Positions 26,147 to 36,560 of a stretch of 64,000 nucleotides of DNA are shown one piece after another. Position 1 is the first letter of the stretch; the number at the start of each line of letters is the position of its first letter. Origin of the DNA: Devosia sp. (GTDB taxonomy: Bacteria > Pseudomonadota > Alphaproteobacteria > Rhizobiales > Devosiaceae); assembly GCF_024707125.1 (NCBI RefSeq), contig NZ_JANQAH010000003.1:186001-250000 (forward strand), written 5' to 3'. Both the position numbers and the translations under genes were made by a program. A model generated the notes under the pieces. The model had not been told where the DNA came from and did no database searches. It saw only the letters and a list, made by a program, of their open reading frames with translations.

Positions 26147-26850
26147 CAGCTTTCCTTCCAAACCTTCTGGCGCTTGAGGAAGTCCTCGGCAGCCTTGTGT
26201 TCGGCGATTTTCTTCGAGGGGCCGGTCGCCGAGATGCGGTCAAATCCCGCTAGATCGATGGCGATGGTGAATTCGGGGGCGTGGTCGGGGCCGGTGCGCT
26301 CGACCAGGGCATAGGTCGGCGGCTCAAGGCCGCGGGCCTGGGCCCATTCCTGGAGCGTAGTCTTGGCATCGGCGCGATGCGTCTGGCCATCGGCGATGAA
26401 TTCTTCGAAATGGCGCTCGATGAAGGTGCGAGCTTCTTCGAGGCCTCCATCGAGATAGATGGCGCCAATGATGGCTTCAGTGACGTCGCCCAGAATGGCT
26501 TCCTTTTCGGCGCCGCCGGTGCGGGCTTCGCTGTCGCCAAGGATCAATTCGGGGCCAACGTCGAGCTGACGGGCGATGACGGCGCAGGTTTCCTTGCGCA
26601 CGAGCGTATTGAGCGTGCGGCTCAATTCGCCTTCGTTCGCCTTGGGGAAGCGCTGATAAAGCATGTCGGCGACGACGAGGCCAAGCACGCGGTCACCGAG
26701 GAATTCGAGGCGCTGATAGGAGCGTTCGACGCGCTTGCCGGGGGAAACGGCGCTCGAATGGGTCAGCGCACGAGCGAGAAGGTCCGGATCGGCAAAATTG
26801 TAACCGATCCGGACCTGAAGCTTTTCGTGGCTTTTGTCGCGCCGGCTCAC
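26146..26850 (-). CDS. rnc: Ribonuclease III
   Basis: A 234-residue double-strand-specific endonuclease for rRNA and mRNA processing. The signature RLEFLGDRVLGLVVADMLY holds the metal-binding glutamate and aspartate. The second acidic site is GDVTEAIIGAIYLDGG. The double-stranded RNA-binding domain covers about residues 160-230 (TTLQEWAQARGLEPPTYALV). It starts with GTG, overlapping the lepB stop by four bases, and shares a base with era, so lepB-rnc-era is translationally coupled. Confidence 0.97.
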   Translation of the reverse strand: MSRRDKSHEKLQVRIGYNFADPDLLARALTHSSAVSPGKRVERSYQRLEFLGDRVLGLVVADMLYQRFPKANEGELSRTLNTLVRKETCAVIARQLDVGPELILGDSEARTGGAEKEAILGDVTEAIIGAIYLDGGLEEARTFIERHFEEFIADGQTHRADAKTTLQEWAQARGLEPPTYALVERTGPDHAPEFTIAIDLAGFDRISATGPSKKIAEHKAAEDFLKRQKVWKES

Positions 26851-27671
26851 AGCGCTTCCGTGGTGAAGAACGGCTTGTCGCTATCGACGCCCTGCATCAT
26901 GCGGTCCCAACGGACGTTGGCGGGCCACTGCCAGATCTGCCAGGGCGGAATATTGTTCTTGATGGAGAAGAAGCGGGCTTCGGCCTTGGCGATGAGATTG
27001 ACCGCGGGCACATAGCCGACCTGGCTCAGGACGCGGCTATCGGCGGAGCGGTCGCGGTTGTCGCCCATCATGAAGAAGTGGCCGGCGGGCACGACATATT
27101 CAGGCGTGTTGTCGAGCGGCGCGTTGTCGGAGATTTCCTGGATGATGTGCGTCGTGCCTTCCGGGAAGGTCTCGCGATAAACGGTCACTTCGCGGGCATC
27201 GCCATTGCTGTCGGTATCGATGGTTTTGCCAAGCTCTTCGCGCTCAACCATGGTGCCGTTGATATAGAGGCGGCCTTCGATCATCTGGATGCGATCGCCC
27301 GGCAGGCCGACGACGCGCTTGATGTATTCCATGTTCTGCGGAACCGGACGGAACACGGCGATGTCGCCGCGGTTCGGGTCGCGGCCCATGATCCGGTTAG
27401 AGATCGGCAGTTCGAAATCGAGCAGCGCGAAATCGCCATAGCGGCCGAGCGAGAACGAATGCTTGCCATAGCCCCAGACGAATTTGTTGGCGACGAAGTA
27501 GTCGCCAATCATCAGCGTCTGCTGCATCGAGGCAGTGGGGATGGAGAAGGGCTGATAGAGGAAGAAGCGCAGCACGATGGCGATCAGCAGCGCTTCGACA
27601 ATGACCACGAAAGTATCCCACCACTCGTTGGCGGCGGATTTCTTGGCAGGTTTTTGGGCGGATTGGGTCAT
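26847..27671 (-). CDS. lepB: Signal peptidase I
   Basis: A 274-residue membrane protease that cleaves Sec and Tat signal peptides. One membrane helix (residues 20-38) precedes the catalytic serine, Ser48 in IPTASMQQTL, and the general-base lysine is Lys118 in EYIKRVVGLPGD. GHFFMMGDNRDRSADSR is box E. The ATG at 27671 is chosen because upstream codons run into acpS. It is coupled to rnc by a four-base overlap. Confidence 0.96.
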   Translation of the reverse strand: MTQSAQKPAKKSAANEWWDTFVVIVEALLIAIVLRFFLYQPFSIPTASMQQTLMIGDYFVANKFVWGYGKHSFSLGRYGDFALLDFELPISNRIMGRDPNRGDIAVFRPVPQNMEYIKRVVGLPGDRIQMIEGRLYINGTMVEREELGKTIDTDSNGDAREVTVYRETFPEGTTHIIQEISDNAPLDNTPEYVVPAGHFFMMGDNRDRSADSRVLSQVGYVPAVNLIAKAEARFFSIKNNIPPWQIWQWPANVRWDRMMQGVDSDKPFFTTEAL

Positions 27672-27702
27672 TGCAATTCCAGGATCAGCGCTGACGAGAG
27701 CG

Positions 27703-28122
27703 TTAGACGCTTGCCCTTGCAGGGTCAACCGGCAGCGCTTCGATGATGACGAAAGCCTGCGCCAGGCCCGCGTCGTCGGTAATTGTGATGTGGATATGGG
27801 GCTCGTGGCCCGCCGGGACAAGGCGCTCCAGGGCGCGCAGGGCGCCATTGGTGAGTTTCATCGTGGGCTTGCCCGAGGGCAGGTTCACAACGCCCATGTC
27901 GCGCCAATAAACGCCGAAACTAAGGCCGGTGCCGAGAGCCTTGGAGCAGGCTTCCTTGGCCGCAAAGCGCTTGGCATAAGAAGCGGCGCGCTGGGCGCGG
28001 CGGTCGGATTTCGCGCGTTCGAGTTCGGTGAAGCAGCGGTGGGTGAAGCGCTCGCCATGGCGGTCGAGCGCAGCGCCGATGCGGTGGATCTCGATGAGGT
28101 CGGAGCCGAGGCCGATGATCAT
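27703..28122 (-). CDS. acpS: Holo-[acyl-carrier-protein] synthase
   Basis: A 139-residue transferase that puts the phosphopantetheine arm on acyl carrier protein. Magnesium ligands are Asp8 in [11 protein letters not shown] and Glu57 in [14 protein letters not shown]. It lies 31 bases before lepB and 31 bases after pyrE on the same strand. In many relatives pdxJ sits beside it; here it does not. Confidence 0.96.
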   Translation of the reverse strand: MIIGLGSDLIEIHRIGAALDRHGERFTHRCFTELERAKSDRRAQRAASYAKRFAAKEACSKALGTGLSFGVYWRDMGVVNLPSGKPTMKLTNGALRALERLVPAGHEPHIHITITDDAGLAQAFVIIEALPVDPARASV

Positions 28123-28153
28123 TTTCTTGCTCCTCGTTCGCGGCTCCGGGCCA

Positions 28154-28753
28154 CTATTTCACGCCCTGAATGCCGCGGCTGCCGGGCTTGATAGCCGGGA
28201 TGGCGGCGAGTTCGGGCGGCAACTGATCTGCCGGATAGGCCGGGACCTTGAATTCGATGAGCGAGACCAGCGGCACGCCCACATCGGCTTCGCCGGCCGA
28301 GCGGTCAATGAGGCAAGCGGCGGCCACGACATTGGCGCCGATACCGCGGAGGGCGGCGACGCATTCGCGGATGGAGAGGCCGGTCGAGACGATGTCTTCG
28401 ACGACGATCACCTTGTCGTCAGGCGAAATCTCAAAACCGCGGCGCAGTTCGAACTGGCCTTCGACGCGCTCGGTGTAAAGCGCGGGCAGGCCAAGCTGAC
28501 GGGCGGTTTCGTAGCCGGGGATGATGCCACCGATGGCCGGCGAGACGACCTTGGTGACGCCGGGGACTTCAGCCTTGATCTTCTCGGCCAGTGCCTTGCA
28601 GAGCTTTTCGGTCTCGGCGGCGTATTGAAACACCTTGGCCTTCTGCAGGAACAGCGGCGAGCGGAGGCCTGAGGACAGGATGAAGTGGCCTTCGAGCAGC
28701 GCGCCACACTTGCGGAAAGTATCCAGCACTTCATCTTTCGTCACGGCGCGCAC
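28154..28753 (-). CDS. pyrE: Orotate phosphoribosyltransferase
   Basis: A 199-residue enzyme of pyrimidine synthesis that makes OMP from orotate and PRPP. The PRPP-binding loop is [36 protein letters not shown] is the N-terminal substrate segment. The start is a GTG; another GTG three codons on is equally possible. Either start overlaps the 3' end of rel by 14 to 23 bases, so the two are coupled. Confidence 0.96.
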   Translation of the reverse strand: MRAVTKDEVLDTFRKCGALLEGHFILSSGLRSPLFLQKAKVFQYAAETEKLCKALAEKIKAEVPGVTKVVSPAIGGIIPGYETARQLGLPALYTERVEGQFELRRGFEISPDDKVIVVEDIVSTGLSIRECVAALRGIGANVVAAACLIDRSAGEADVGVPLVSLIEFKVPAYPADQLPPELAAIPAIKPGSRGIQGVK

Positions 28754-31016
28754 TCCTGTCTATCTTGCCGTCCCATTCGAGGGTCGAGATCATGCTCGCT
28801 TCCCTCAGGCCAGCCCGCTGGACGGCGGAAAGGCCGGGACTGCGCTTGAGCGTTGCCAGAACATCGGTCAATTGCGCAAGGTCGCGGACCTCGATTTCAA
28901 AAATCATCTGGTGGAAGTCGGGCGAAATCATCCGCATGACCAGATTGTTGATGTTGGCCTCACACGAAGCAATGGCAGCCGAAATCTGTGCCAGCGAGCC
29001 GGGACGGTTGACCGATTCCATCGAGATGACGGTGGCGTAGAGCTTGTCTTCAGTCGCCGCGACATCCCAGCGGACATCCACCCAGGCGACATCGCCGTCG
29101 TGCTTTTCGATCAGCGCGTCGGAATGGATGGGATAGACGGTGAGTGGCGCATTGGGTTCCAGAATGCCGACGAGCCGATCGCCGGGGACGACCCCCTCCC
29201 CCGACATGGTGACGGGGGTGTGGAAATCGAGCTGGGCGAGAGCTGCCTTGGCATTGGGGCCGGCATGCTGGCCGCCGGGCACGCGGAACTTGAACTGATC
29301 GGTGGCGCGCAGGGCAAACCAGCCATCGGCCGTGTCGGCCACGGGCAGGTCGAGCTTGCGGCGGCGCTTACGGATGCCCTTCACCTTGGCGAGGGCATTG
29401 CCGAGATCTTCGCTGCCGATCTTGCCTTCGCCCACGGCGACGAGGAATTCGCGCTTGCCGACCTGGCCGAGTTCTTCGGCGAGGGTCTTGCTCTCGCTAT
29501 CGTCGAGCATGACGCCTTCGCGTTCGAGCATCATGTTGAGGACGTGTTCGCCCAGGGCATAAGCGCGCTGCATGGTCGACTGTCGCACGGCGCGGCGAAT
29601 GGCGGCGCGGGCCTTGCCGGTGGCCGCAATGCCGATCCAGTTGCTCGGCGGGCGGTGGTTCTGGTCGCGCAGGATTTCGACTTCGTCGCCGGAGCGGAGC
29701 TGGGTGACGAGCGGCAGGATCAGGCCATTGATCTTGGCGCCGACGCAGGTATCGCCGATGTCCGTGTGGAGCGCATAGGCGAAGTCGATGGGCGTCGCGC
29801 CGCGCGGCAGGGCGATGAGGCGCCCGCGCGGGGTGAAGCAGAAGACCTGGTCCTGGAAGAGCTCGAGCTTGGTGTATTCGAGAAAGTCTTCGGCGGAGAT
29901 GCCCGAGGTCAGGTGGCTGATCGACTGGCGCAGCGAGCCATAGGCCTGGGACTCGTTCTCGATGCGGCCGAGATTGGCCGAGGAGCCATCCTTGTAGAGG
30001 GCATGCGCCGCGATGCCGAATTCGGCAATGCGGTCCATTTCCTCGGTGCGGATCTGCAGCTCGACGCGCTGGCGGCTGGGGCCGACGATCGTGGTGTGGA
30101 TCGAGCGATAATCGTTGTGCTTGGGGACCGAGATATAGTCCTTGAAGCGGCCGGGCACGACTTTCCATGTCGTGTGAATGAAACCGACGGTGCGGTAGCA
30201 CTCCTCGGTCGACCCGACGATGACGCGGAAGCCAATCATGTCGGAGAGCTGTTCAAGCGCGATGGACTTGCGCTGGATTTTCGAAAAGATCGAATAGGGC
30301 GACTTCACCCGCGCCTTGACGCGCGGAGTGATGCCCTCGGCCGACAGGCGCTCGGTCAGTTCGCGTGTGATGGTGTCGATGGTTTCCTTGTTCTCGGCCT
30401 GCAGATGCTCAAGGCGTTCGATAATCGCCTTGTAGTGATCGGGCTGGAGAATGCGGAAGGAGAGATCTTCAAGCTCGTTGCGCATGTCCTGCATACCCAT
30501 GCGGCCGGCGAGCGGGGCATAGATATCCATGGTTTCCTGGGCGATGCGCTGCTGCTTGTCGGCGCGCATGTATTGCAGGGTGCGCATATTGTGCAGGCGA
30601 TCGGCGAGCTTCACCAGGAGGACGCGCACGTCCTGGCTGATGGCGAGCAGGAGTTTGCGCAGGTTTTCGGCCTGGGCTTCCTCGCGGCTGACGAGGTTGA
30701 GGCGTTCGATCTTGGTCAGGCCATCGACGATGGTGGCGATCTCGGCGCCAAAAATCTGGTCGATCTCGGCGCGGGTCGCGTCGGTGTCTTCGACAGTGTC
30801 GTGGAGCAGGCCCACGGCGATCGAGGCATCGTCGAGCTTCAATTCGGTGAGAATGGCTGCGACTTCGAGCGGATGATTGAAATAGGGGTCGCCAGAGGCG
30901 CGCTTTTGCGAGCCATGCTTCTGCATGGCGTAGACATAGGCCTTATTCAACAACTGCTCGTCGGCGTTCGGGTTATAGGCCTGAACACGTTCGACGAGCT
31001 CATACTGACGCATCAT
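28731..31016 (-). CDS. rel: Bifunctional (p)ppGpp synthetase/hydrolase
   Basis: A 761-residue RSH enzyme, the stringent-response alarmone switch of alphaproteobacteria. The hydrolase HD domain has [16 protein letters not shown] and [14 protein letters not shown]. The synthetase domain has [16 protein letters not shown] and [19 protein letters not shown] ([20 protein letters not shown]) and a C-terminal ACT domain follow. Both catalytic sets look intact. Two adjacent ATGs, 31016 and 31013, could start it. It follows rpoZ, from which a terminator separates it, and overlaps pyrE. Confidence 0.97.
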   Translation of the reverse strand: MMRQYELVERVQAYNPNADEQLLNKAYVYAMQKHGSQKRASGDPYFNHPLEVAAILTELKLDDASIAVGLLHDTVEDTDATRAEIDQIFGAEIATIVDGLTKIERLNLVSREEAQAENLRKLLLAISQDVRVLLVKLADRLHNMRTLQYMRADKQQRIAQETMDIYAPLAGRMGMQDMRNELEDLSFRILQPDHYKAIIERLEHLQAENKETIDTITRELTERLSAEGITPRVKARVKSPYSIFSKIQRKSIALEQLSDMIGFRVIVGSTEECYRTVGFIHTTWKVVPGRFKDYISVPKHNDYRSIHTTIVGPSRQRVELQIRTEEMDRIAEFGIAAHALYKDGSSANLGRIENESQAYGSLRQSISHLTSGISAEDFLEYTKLELFQDQVFCFTPRGRLIALPRGATPIDFAYALHTDIGDTCVGAKINGLILPLVTQLRSGDEVEILRDQNHRPPSNWIGIAATGKARAAIRRAVRQSTMQRAYALGEHVLNMMLEREGVMLDDSESKTLAEELGQVGKREFLVAVGEGKIGSEDLGNALAKVKGIRKRRRKLDLPVADTADGWFALRATDQFKFRVPGGQHAGPNAKAALAQLDFHTPVTMSGEGVVPGDRLVGILEPNAPLTVYPIHSDALIEKHDGDVAWVDVRWDVAATEDKLYATVISMESVNRPGSLAQISAAIASCEANINNLVMRMISPDFHQMIFEIEVRDLAQLTDVLATLKRSPGLSAVQRAGLREASMISTLEWDGKIDRSARRDER

Positions 31017-31103
31017 GGAAGTCGCCGCTCTCGGAAGATTCCATACTTAGCGCGTTGAATGAAAATAGGAAGAGACGGAAGGACAGTTTCGAAGTGCAGT
31101 AAA

Positions 31104-31142
31104 CGAAACACCCCCGGACAAGCCGAGGGTGTTTCATAGTTT
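31104..31142 (-). terminator. Terminator between rpoZ and rel
   Basis: On the minus strand GAAACACCCTCGGCTTGTCC then GGGGGTGTTTCGTTT forms a strong stem (GAAACACCC/GGGTGTTTC) ending in T residues. It lies 21 bases past the rpoZ stop and partly isolates rel. Confidence 0.8.
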
Positions 31143-31162
31143 GCTGGTGCCAGCCGATCGAC

Positions 31163-31531
31163 TTAGTCGTCGCGGCGTTCCGGCGGCGCGAGGCTCTCGA
31201 TGCCGCGCAGCAGTTCTTCTTCGCTGATCGTATCGAAGTTGATCGAGTCGTCGTCGCCGGCGCTCTCGATGAGCGGAGCAGCATGGCTCTCGGGCTCGTC
31301 GACCTCGACATACTTCTGCAGCGAGTGGATCAGGTCTTCATGCAGGTCATCGGGCGAAATGGTGCCATCGCCGATTTCACGCAGGGCAACGACAGGGTTC
31401 TTGTCGTTGTCGCGCGATACGGTGATCTGGGCGCCTGAGGAAATCATGCGCGCACGATGAGCGGCCATGAGCACGAGGTCGAAGCGATTGTCGACCTTTT
31501 CGATGCAGTCTTCAACGGTGACGCGTGCCAC
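31163..31531 (-). CDS. rpoZ: RNA polymerase omega subunit
   Basis: A 122-residue small subunit that helps assemble RNA polymerase and forms part of a ppGpp site. The conserved start is [20 protein letters not shown], then [19 protein letters not shown]. The alphaproteobacterial acidic tail follows ([12 protein letters not shown] to [11 protein letters not shown]). GTG at 31531 is chosen because TTGGAGA six bases upstream then serves as its ribosome site; a TTG start inside that site would add four residues. It precedes rel. Confidence 0.95.
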   Translation of the reverse strand: MARVTVEDCIEKVDNRFDLVLMAAHRARMISSGAQITVSRDNDKNPVVALREIGDGTISPDDLHEDLIHSLQKYVEVDEPESHAAPLIESAGDDDSINFDTISEEELLRGIESLAPPERRDD

Positions 31532-31755
31532 GAACGTCTCCAAAATTGTGGGGAGAAAGTCTCCGCATACACCACGTTAACCGGGATAGCAAGCTTGACC
31601 CCAAAAGCGACTCCTCTTGCACTGCCGATCCCGAGAAAATATACGGATAGAGAACTTAAGATAAGCATCAGGGCGAGATTGCCTCGCCGCGCCCCGGGGC
31701 AGATGGGCGCAGTGTGATTGCAACCAACTCATTTCATTAAGGAAATTTGAAAAGC

Positions 31756-32307
31756 ATGGCCGTAGATCCACGGGAGAAGATTGCGCTCTTCATCGATGGC
31801 GCCAATCTTTATGCCACGTCGAAGGCGATTGGCGTCGACATCGACTATCGCAAGCTGCTCAGCGAATTCAGCAGCAAGGCCTATCTTTTGCGGGCCAATT
31901 ATTACACCGCGCTGATCGAGGATCAGGAATATTCCTCGATCCGGCCCCTGATCGACTGGCTCGATTATAATGGCTATACGGTCGTCACCAAGCCGGCCAA
32001 GGAATTCACCGACGCTCTCGGGCGCCGGAAGGTGAAGGGCAATATGGACATCGAGCTTTGCGTCGATGCGCTGGAGCTCTCCCCCTATTTCGACCACCTC
32101 ATCCTGTTTTCCGGCGACGGCGATTTTACCGCACTGGTCGCAGCGCTGCAGCGCAAGGGCAAGCGGGTGACGGTGGTTTCGACGCTGACCACGTCGACGC
32201 CGATGATCTCGGACGATCTCCGGCGGCAGGCAGACTTTTTCCTCGATGTGGCGGAATTGGCAAAGACCGTGGGCCGCCCGCAGGTGCAGAGGCCAGTGGA
32301 GGCTTGA
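31756..32307 (+). CDS. NYN-domain (LabA/DUF88) putative RNase
   Basis: A 183-residue PIN-like nuclease-fold protein. The metal-binding aspartates sit in IALFIDGANLYATSKAIG at about residues 9-26, in GNMDIELCVDALEL and in the motif FSGDGDFTALVAALQRKGK. These three acidic clusters are the NYN active site, so RNA cleavage is likely but unproved. ATG at 31756 gives the family start; a TTG three codons earlier sits nearer AAGGAAA. It is divergent from rpoZ across about 220 bases. Confidence 0.9.
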   Translation: MAVDPREKIALFIDGANLYATSKAIGVDIDYRKLLSEFSSKAYLLRANYYTALIEDQEYSSIRPLIDWLDYNGYTVVTKPAKEFTDALGRRKVKGNMDIELCVDALELSPYFDHLILFSGDGDFTALVAALQRKGKRVTVVSTLTTSTPMISDDLRRQADFFLDVAELAKTVGRPQVQRPVEA

Positions 32308-32370
32308 CGGGGAACATGTGATGCGCGCCCCCCTTTGATAGGGTGTGGCCCAGCCTCCCTTGTTCCCACC

Positions 32371-32444
32371 GCGTCATTCCCGCGAAAGCGGGAATCCCAT
32401 TGCACGGAAACAGAGATTCCTGCTTTCGCGGGAATGACGCGGTG
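32371..32444. repeat. REPIN-type doublet palindrome, copy 3
   Basis: This is the best-matched copy: CACCGCGTCATTCCCGCG (32368 onward) on the left mirrors CGCGGGAATGACGCGGTG on the right. It lies between the NYN gene and convergent smpB. Confidence 0.88.
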
Positions 32445-32481
32445 CATTTTGAAGAGAAGTCTGAAGTAACGAGCGCGGCTC

Positions 32482-32982
32482 TCAGCCCCGCCCGCCTTCC
32501 TTCATGATGCGGGCCTTGTCACGGTTCCAGTCGCGGTCGCGGCTGGTGGCGCGCTTGTCAAAATTCTTCTTGCCCTTGCCGATGCCGATGAGCAGCTTCG
32601 CCCGGCCCTGATCGTTGAAATAGAGTTTCAAGGGCACGATCGTGTGGCCGGCGCGGGCGACTTCCTGATCGAGGCGGGCCAATTGCTTCTTGCTCACGAG
32701 GAGTTTGCGCGGGCGCTTTTCCTGGTGGTTGAAGCGATTGCCTTGCAGGTATTCCTGGACGTGGGAATTGATCAGCCAGAGTTCGCCCTTTTCGGGGGAA
32801 GCATAGGACTCGGCGATCTGTGCCTTGCCCATACGCAGCGACTTGACCTCGGTGCCAGTCAGCTCGATGCCGGCCTCGAGAGTATCGCCGATCTCATAAT
32901 CAAAGCGCGCGCGACGGTTCTCAGCCACGAGGCCGTGGCTGATCCATCCGTTCTTGTTCTTGTCGTTTTTGGGTGTAGCCAT
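32482..32982 (-). CDS. smpB: SsrA-binding protein
   Basis: A 166-residue RNA-binding protein that delivers tmRNA to stalled ribosomes. Family motifs are [35 protein letters not shown] and the basic C-terminal tail [20 protein letters not shown], which inserts in the mRNA channel. It lies five bases after dapA on the same strand. The tmRNA gene ssrA is not seen in this window. Confidence 0.97.
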   Translation of the reverse strand: MATPKNDKNKNGWISHGLVAENRRARFDYEIGDTLEAGIELTGTEVKSLRMGKAQIAESYASPEKGELWLINSHVQEYLQGNRFNHQEKRPRKLLVSKKQLARLDQEVARAGHTIVPLKLYFNDQGRAKLLIGIGKGKKNFDKRATSRDRDWNRDKARIMKEGGRG

Positions 32983-32987
32983 AAAGC

Positions 32988-33863
32988 TTAGATAAGCCCT
33001 GCATGGCTCATTGCAAAGTCCATCGCGTCCTGGGTCGGCTTGCTGATCGGGGTCAGCGGCAAGCGCATTTCATTGGCGCAGAGATTCAAGCGGTTCGCCA
33101 CATACTTGGCCGGAGCCGGATTGGGCTCCATGAACAGGTCCTTGTGGAGGAAAGCCAGCTTGTCGTTGATGTCGCGGGCACCGGCGAAATCACCGGCCAG
33201 CGAGAGTTCCTGCATCTGCGAACAAAGGCGCGGTGCCACGTTTGCGGTCACCGAAATGCAGCCATGGCCGCCATGGGCGTTGAAGCCCAATGCGGTGCTA
33301 TCGTCGCCCGAGAGCAGGATAAAATCCTTGCCGAGCTTGACGCGCTGCATGGTGGCGCGTTCGAGATTGCCGGTCGCGTCCTTGACACCGATGATGTTGG
33401 AATGCGCGTCGCGAAGGCGCGCGATGGTGTCGACGGTCAGGTCGACAATCGTGCGGCCGGGCACGGAATAGAGAATAACCGGAATGCCGACAGCCTTGGC
33501 GACAGCCGAGAAGTGCTGGAAGAGGCCTTCCTGGTTCGGCTTGTTGTAGTAGGGCACGACGGAAAGCACGGCATCGGCGCCGGTTTCTTCGGCGAACTTG
33601 GCCAGTGAAACGGCTTCGGCAGTCGAATTGGAGCCAGCGCCCGCGATGATCGGCACACGCTTGTTGGTCACTTCGACGCAGATTTCGACGACGCGGCGGT
33701 GTTCTTCGTGGCTCACGGTCGGGCTTTCGCCCGTGGTGCCGACAGGAACGAGGCCATGCGAGCCTTGCTCGATCTGCCACTCGACAAAGCTTGCGAAGGC
33801 TTTCTCATCCACTGCCCCATCGCGCATGGGAGTGATGAGTGCCGTGATCGAACCTCGCAACAT
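32988..33863 (-). CDS. dapA: 4-hydroxy-tetrahydrodipicolinate synthase
   Basis: A 291-residue aldolase that condenses pyruvate with aspartate semialdehyde, the first step toward lysine and diaminopimelate. Catalytic residues are visible: Thr43-Thr44 in [14 protein letters not shown], Tyr132 in ILYSVPGRT and the Schiff-base Lys161 in GVKDATGN. The ATG at 33863 has GAGGA nine bases upstream and fits the family start [13 protein letters not shown]. smpB follows after five bases, and an alpha/beta hydrolase gene is divergent. Confidence 0.96.
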   Translation of the reverse strand: MLRGSITALITPMRDGAVDEKAFASFVEWQIEQGSHGLVPVGTTGESPTVSHEEHRRVVEICVEVTNKRVPIIAGAGSNSTAEAVSLAKFAEETGADAVLSVVPYYNKPNQEGLFQHFSAVAKAVGIPVILYSVPGRTIVDLTVDTIARLRDAHSNIIGVKDATGNLERATMQRVKLGKDFILLSGDDSTALGFNAHGGHGCISVTANVAPRLCSQMQELSLAGDFAGARDINDKLAFLHKDLFMEPNPAPAKYVANRLNLCANEMRLPLTPISKPTQDAMDFAMSHAGLI

Positions 33864-34096
33864 TTTGTCGGTATTCCTCAATTGGCCCGGAAAACCGGGC
33901 TGCGCATGATCGGGATTGTGGCCGAAGGGGCCTTCGGAGACGCGCACCATACTTTCAAGTTCAATCTGTCACAAGACGAATGGCGCGCTTGAGCCGCTCT
34001 GCGCAAAAAGCTGCGGCGCAAAAACATCAGGGGCTTGATCGTCATGCCTTCGGACGGGCACAACAGAGCCGAGCCCGAGGGCCCGGGGATAAATCC

Positions 34097-35041
34097 ATGT
34101 TGCGCAAACGCCGCGTCGTTCCGCCCGATCACAAGCCTTTTGCTGCTTTTCCGGTGCAATTCATCGAAACGCGCGACGCCACAGTGCGGGCGGCAGTGCA
34201 TGTCACCGCGCCCCTGAGCCGGGGGAAAATACCGCTCGTGTGCCTCGCGGGCCTGCAGCGAAACATGAGCGATTTTGCTGATTTCGCTAGCTATTTCAGG
34301 CGCTTGGGGACGGGCAATTGGCCTATGGTACTGATTGACCTGCCGGGTCGCGGCCGCGCCGATGACCGGACGAAGGCCGAAGACTACAACTCGCTTAGCG
34401 ATGCGCGTGACGTCGCCGATATTCTGGCAGCCTTGGGCATAGGGCGAGCGATTGTTCTGGGTCAGGGCCATGGTGGGCAGGTTGCCATGGCGCTGGCCGC
34501 CGCACATCCGTTGCTGGTGGCAGGCACCATCCTGCTCGATGCCGGGCCGATGGTCGATTCGCGCGGTATTGTGCGATTACGTAACAATCTCAAGCACATC
34601 GACGGGTTGAGGGGCGCCAAGCGCGTCGCGGCGGGATTCCGCCGCATGCTGGCGGGCGACTATCCTGAACTCTCGGAGGAGGCGCTCGACGCCCTGGCGC
34701 AGCGTAGCCATACCATCGACAAGCGTGGACGAGCGCTGCCGCTATTCGATGAGCGCTTGCTGGCGCCTTTGGAGGCCATCAGTTTCAACGATGTACTCAC
34801 GCCGCAATGGCCACTCTTCGACGCGTTGAATGGCGTTCCGCTGATGATCCTGCGCACGCAACTGACGGACCAATTGCGGCGCGAGACCTATGAGGAAATG
34901 GTCCGGCGGCGGCTGGATGCGCTGGCGCTGACCATTGCAGGACAGGGCTCCCCTGCCCTTTTCGACCAGCACGATGAAATCGAAGCCGTTGCCGGCTTCG
35001 TTTTCAAGGTGGGCGCGCAAGTTCGGAGCAAGGCAGCCTGA
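34097..35041 (+). CDS. Alpha/beta hydrolase-fold protein lacking the nucleophile serine
   Basis: A 314-residue cytosolic alpha/beta hydrolase-like protein. Recognisable parts are VCLAGLQRNMSDFADFASYF before the oxyanion region, VLIDLPGRGRADDR and the nucleophile-elbow region AIVLGQGHGGQVAMALAAAHP. At the elbow the family has G-x-S-x-G; here it is G-Q-G-H-G, so the usual serine is glycine. It may be non-catalytic or use another residue. The ATG at 34097 follows GGGGA. It is divergent from dapA and converges on the OmpA-type gene. Confidence 0.85.
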   Translation: MLRKRRVVPPDHKPFAAFPVQFIETRDATVRAAVHVTAPLSRGKIPLVCLAGLQRNMSDFADFASYFRRLGTGNWPMVLIDLPGRGRADDRTKAEDYNSLSDARDVADILAALGIGRAIVLGQGHGGQVAMALAAAHPLLVAGTILLDAGPMVDSRGIVRLRNNLKHIDGLRGAKRVAAGFRRMLAGDYPELSEEALDALAQRSHTIDKRGRALPLFDERLLAPLEAISFNDVLTPQWPLFDALNGVPLMILRTQLTDQLRRETYEEMVRRRLDALALTIAGQGSPALFDQHDEIEAVAGFVFKVGAQVRSKAA

Positions 35042-35044
35042 ACC

Positions 35045-36411
35045 TCAGGCGCCCTGGCGCACCGAAACGACGATGCGACGGTTTTGTGCCTTGCCGACGG
35101 CCGTTGCGTTGTCGGCAACTGGCTGGGATTCGCCATAACCGATGGCGTAGAGGCGTTCCGGGCCGACACCCAGACCGATCAGTGCCGTGATCACCGCTTC
35201 GGCGCGCGCGACGGACAGCGCCAGGTTCGCAGCGGCTTCACCGTCAGAATCGGTGTGGCCGGCGACATCGATGGCGGCGCCCGGGCAGTGGTTGATCGCG
35301 TCCGCCATAGACGCGAGGATCGCCTCCGTCCCCTCGGCAAGAACGGCAGCGCCTGAGCGGAAGAGAATGCCGTTTTGAGCGGAGAGCGCTGCGAGCGTGG
35401 TTCGGCACTGCTCCAGGGTTTCGGGCGAGCCAGACGGTGCAGGAGCGACTTGAGCTTGCGGCGCAGCTTCGACCACGGGGGCTCGACGGGCTCAGCTGCA
35501 GGTTGAGCCACTTCCTCGGCCGGCGCCGGCTCGGCCACAACGGGTTCTGGCGCGCTCGATGCAACCTGCGTCTGCTCCGGGACGGCCGGAGCGCTTGGCG
35601 CGGGCGCGGCAAGGGCAAGCCCCCAGCCCGTTTCGCTCAGATGATCACGAGCGAAGGTCGCCCGGATGGACTCGGCATCGGCAGCGGTTAGCGGCGTGCC
35701 TGAAAAGAACCAGGCACCACTATCGAGCTTGATTTCTCCCTCTTTCAGTAGGGCGAAGAGCGGCAGGACTTTGTCGATGCTGGCTTCAAAATTCAGAGGT
35801 TCGCCCGAACCGAAGCGCAGGGTGGAACTGGCACGCGCGCCCACTGCCAGAAGAAGGCGCTGCTCGAGCTCGGGCTCAGGGACAAAACCGGAGAGCAGCA
35901 CGTTGCCATTGGGCTGGCGGCGAAGCGAAAAGGCATACGACTCGACATGCGGCGCAGAAATTTCAGCCATGGCGAGGATGAGCCCCGGCGGAACCTGATC
36001 TGCCAGCGTCTGATGCAGGGCGATGAAATCTGCCTGGGTTGCCGCGACGCCGCTCACCGACAGGACGGAACCGCGCAGGGCAAAACGGCCTTCCGAGAAA
36101 CGACCGAGCACATCGAGGCCGAAGGCTGTCGCGGCATCATAGCCCGAGGGCGCCCCAGAGCCGAGCTTGAGCCAGGAAATGTCGGCACCGGCGTGGAGGC
36201 CAAGGGCATCACGCACAGCGGCACTGGGCGCATAACCGTCAAAAACCAGCGTACCGCCCGGCTGGCGCGAAATGCTGACCCAATAGTCGGCGACTTGCGG
36301 CGGCGGCACGGCAACGACGGAGGATTGCGCAAGGGATGAAGGGCCAGAGGCCAAAACCAGGCCAAGCGCGATCATGCCTGATGTCACGAGGTGACGAAGG
36401 TGCCTCTTCAT
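35045..36411 (-). pseudogene. OmpA-family protein with BON-like repeats, broken by one-base frameshift
   Basis: Two frames make one protein of about 454 residues. The first 311 residues carry a signal peptide (LVLASGPSSLAQS), BON-like repeats (GGTLVFDGYAPSAAVRDAL and a second near NGNVLLSGFVPEPELEQRL) and a proline/alanine-rich linker. The OmpA C-terminal domain (VAGHTDSDGEAAANLALSVA, then GYGESQPVADNAT) is in the next frame, 35045 to about 35476. The switch falls in a run of five G (35477-35481 on the plus strand); six would restore EPPVVEAAPQ. An OmpA domain binds peptidoglycan. The break may be a sequencing slip, a true null allele or slip-strand variation. Confidence 0.8.
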
Positions 36412-36510
36412 ATCGATTCCATTAAGTGCCGCATTGCCGGGACGTTAGATGATTTGCCGCGAGGGCAAAAGCGGCGCGGCGGAGAAAGCAAGAGTTGCTC
36501 CCAAAAGCAG

Positions 36511-36536
36511 AAAGGCCCGGCGTGAGCCGGGCCTTT
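36511..36536 (-). terminator. Terminator of the porin gene
   Basis: On the minus strand AAAGGCCCGGC-TCAC-GCCGGGCCTTT is followed by CTGCTTTT. It lies about 25 bases past the porin stop and before the OmpA-family gene. Confidence 0.85.
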
Positions 36537-36560
36537 CCGTTCGGAAACCGAAGCTTCGAA

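Noticed and set aside
28635..31058. An 807-codon open frame on the plus strand opposite rel
   Set aside because: It is the antisense shadow of a GC-rich gene. It has no family motif and its amino-acid make-up (runs of G, A, D, V) is typical of reverse frames here, while rel has full domains.
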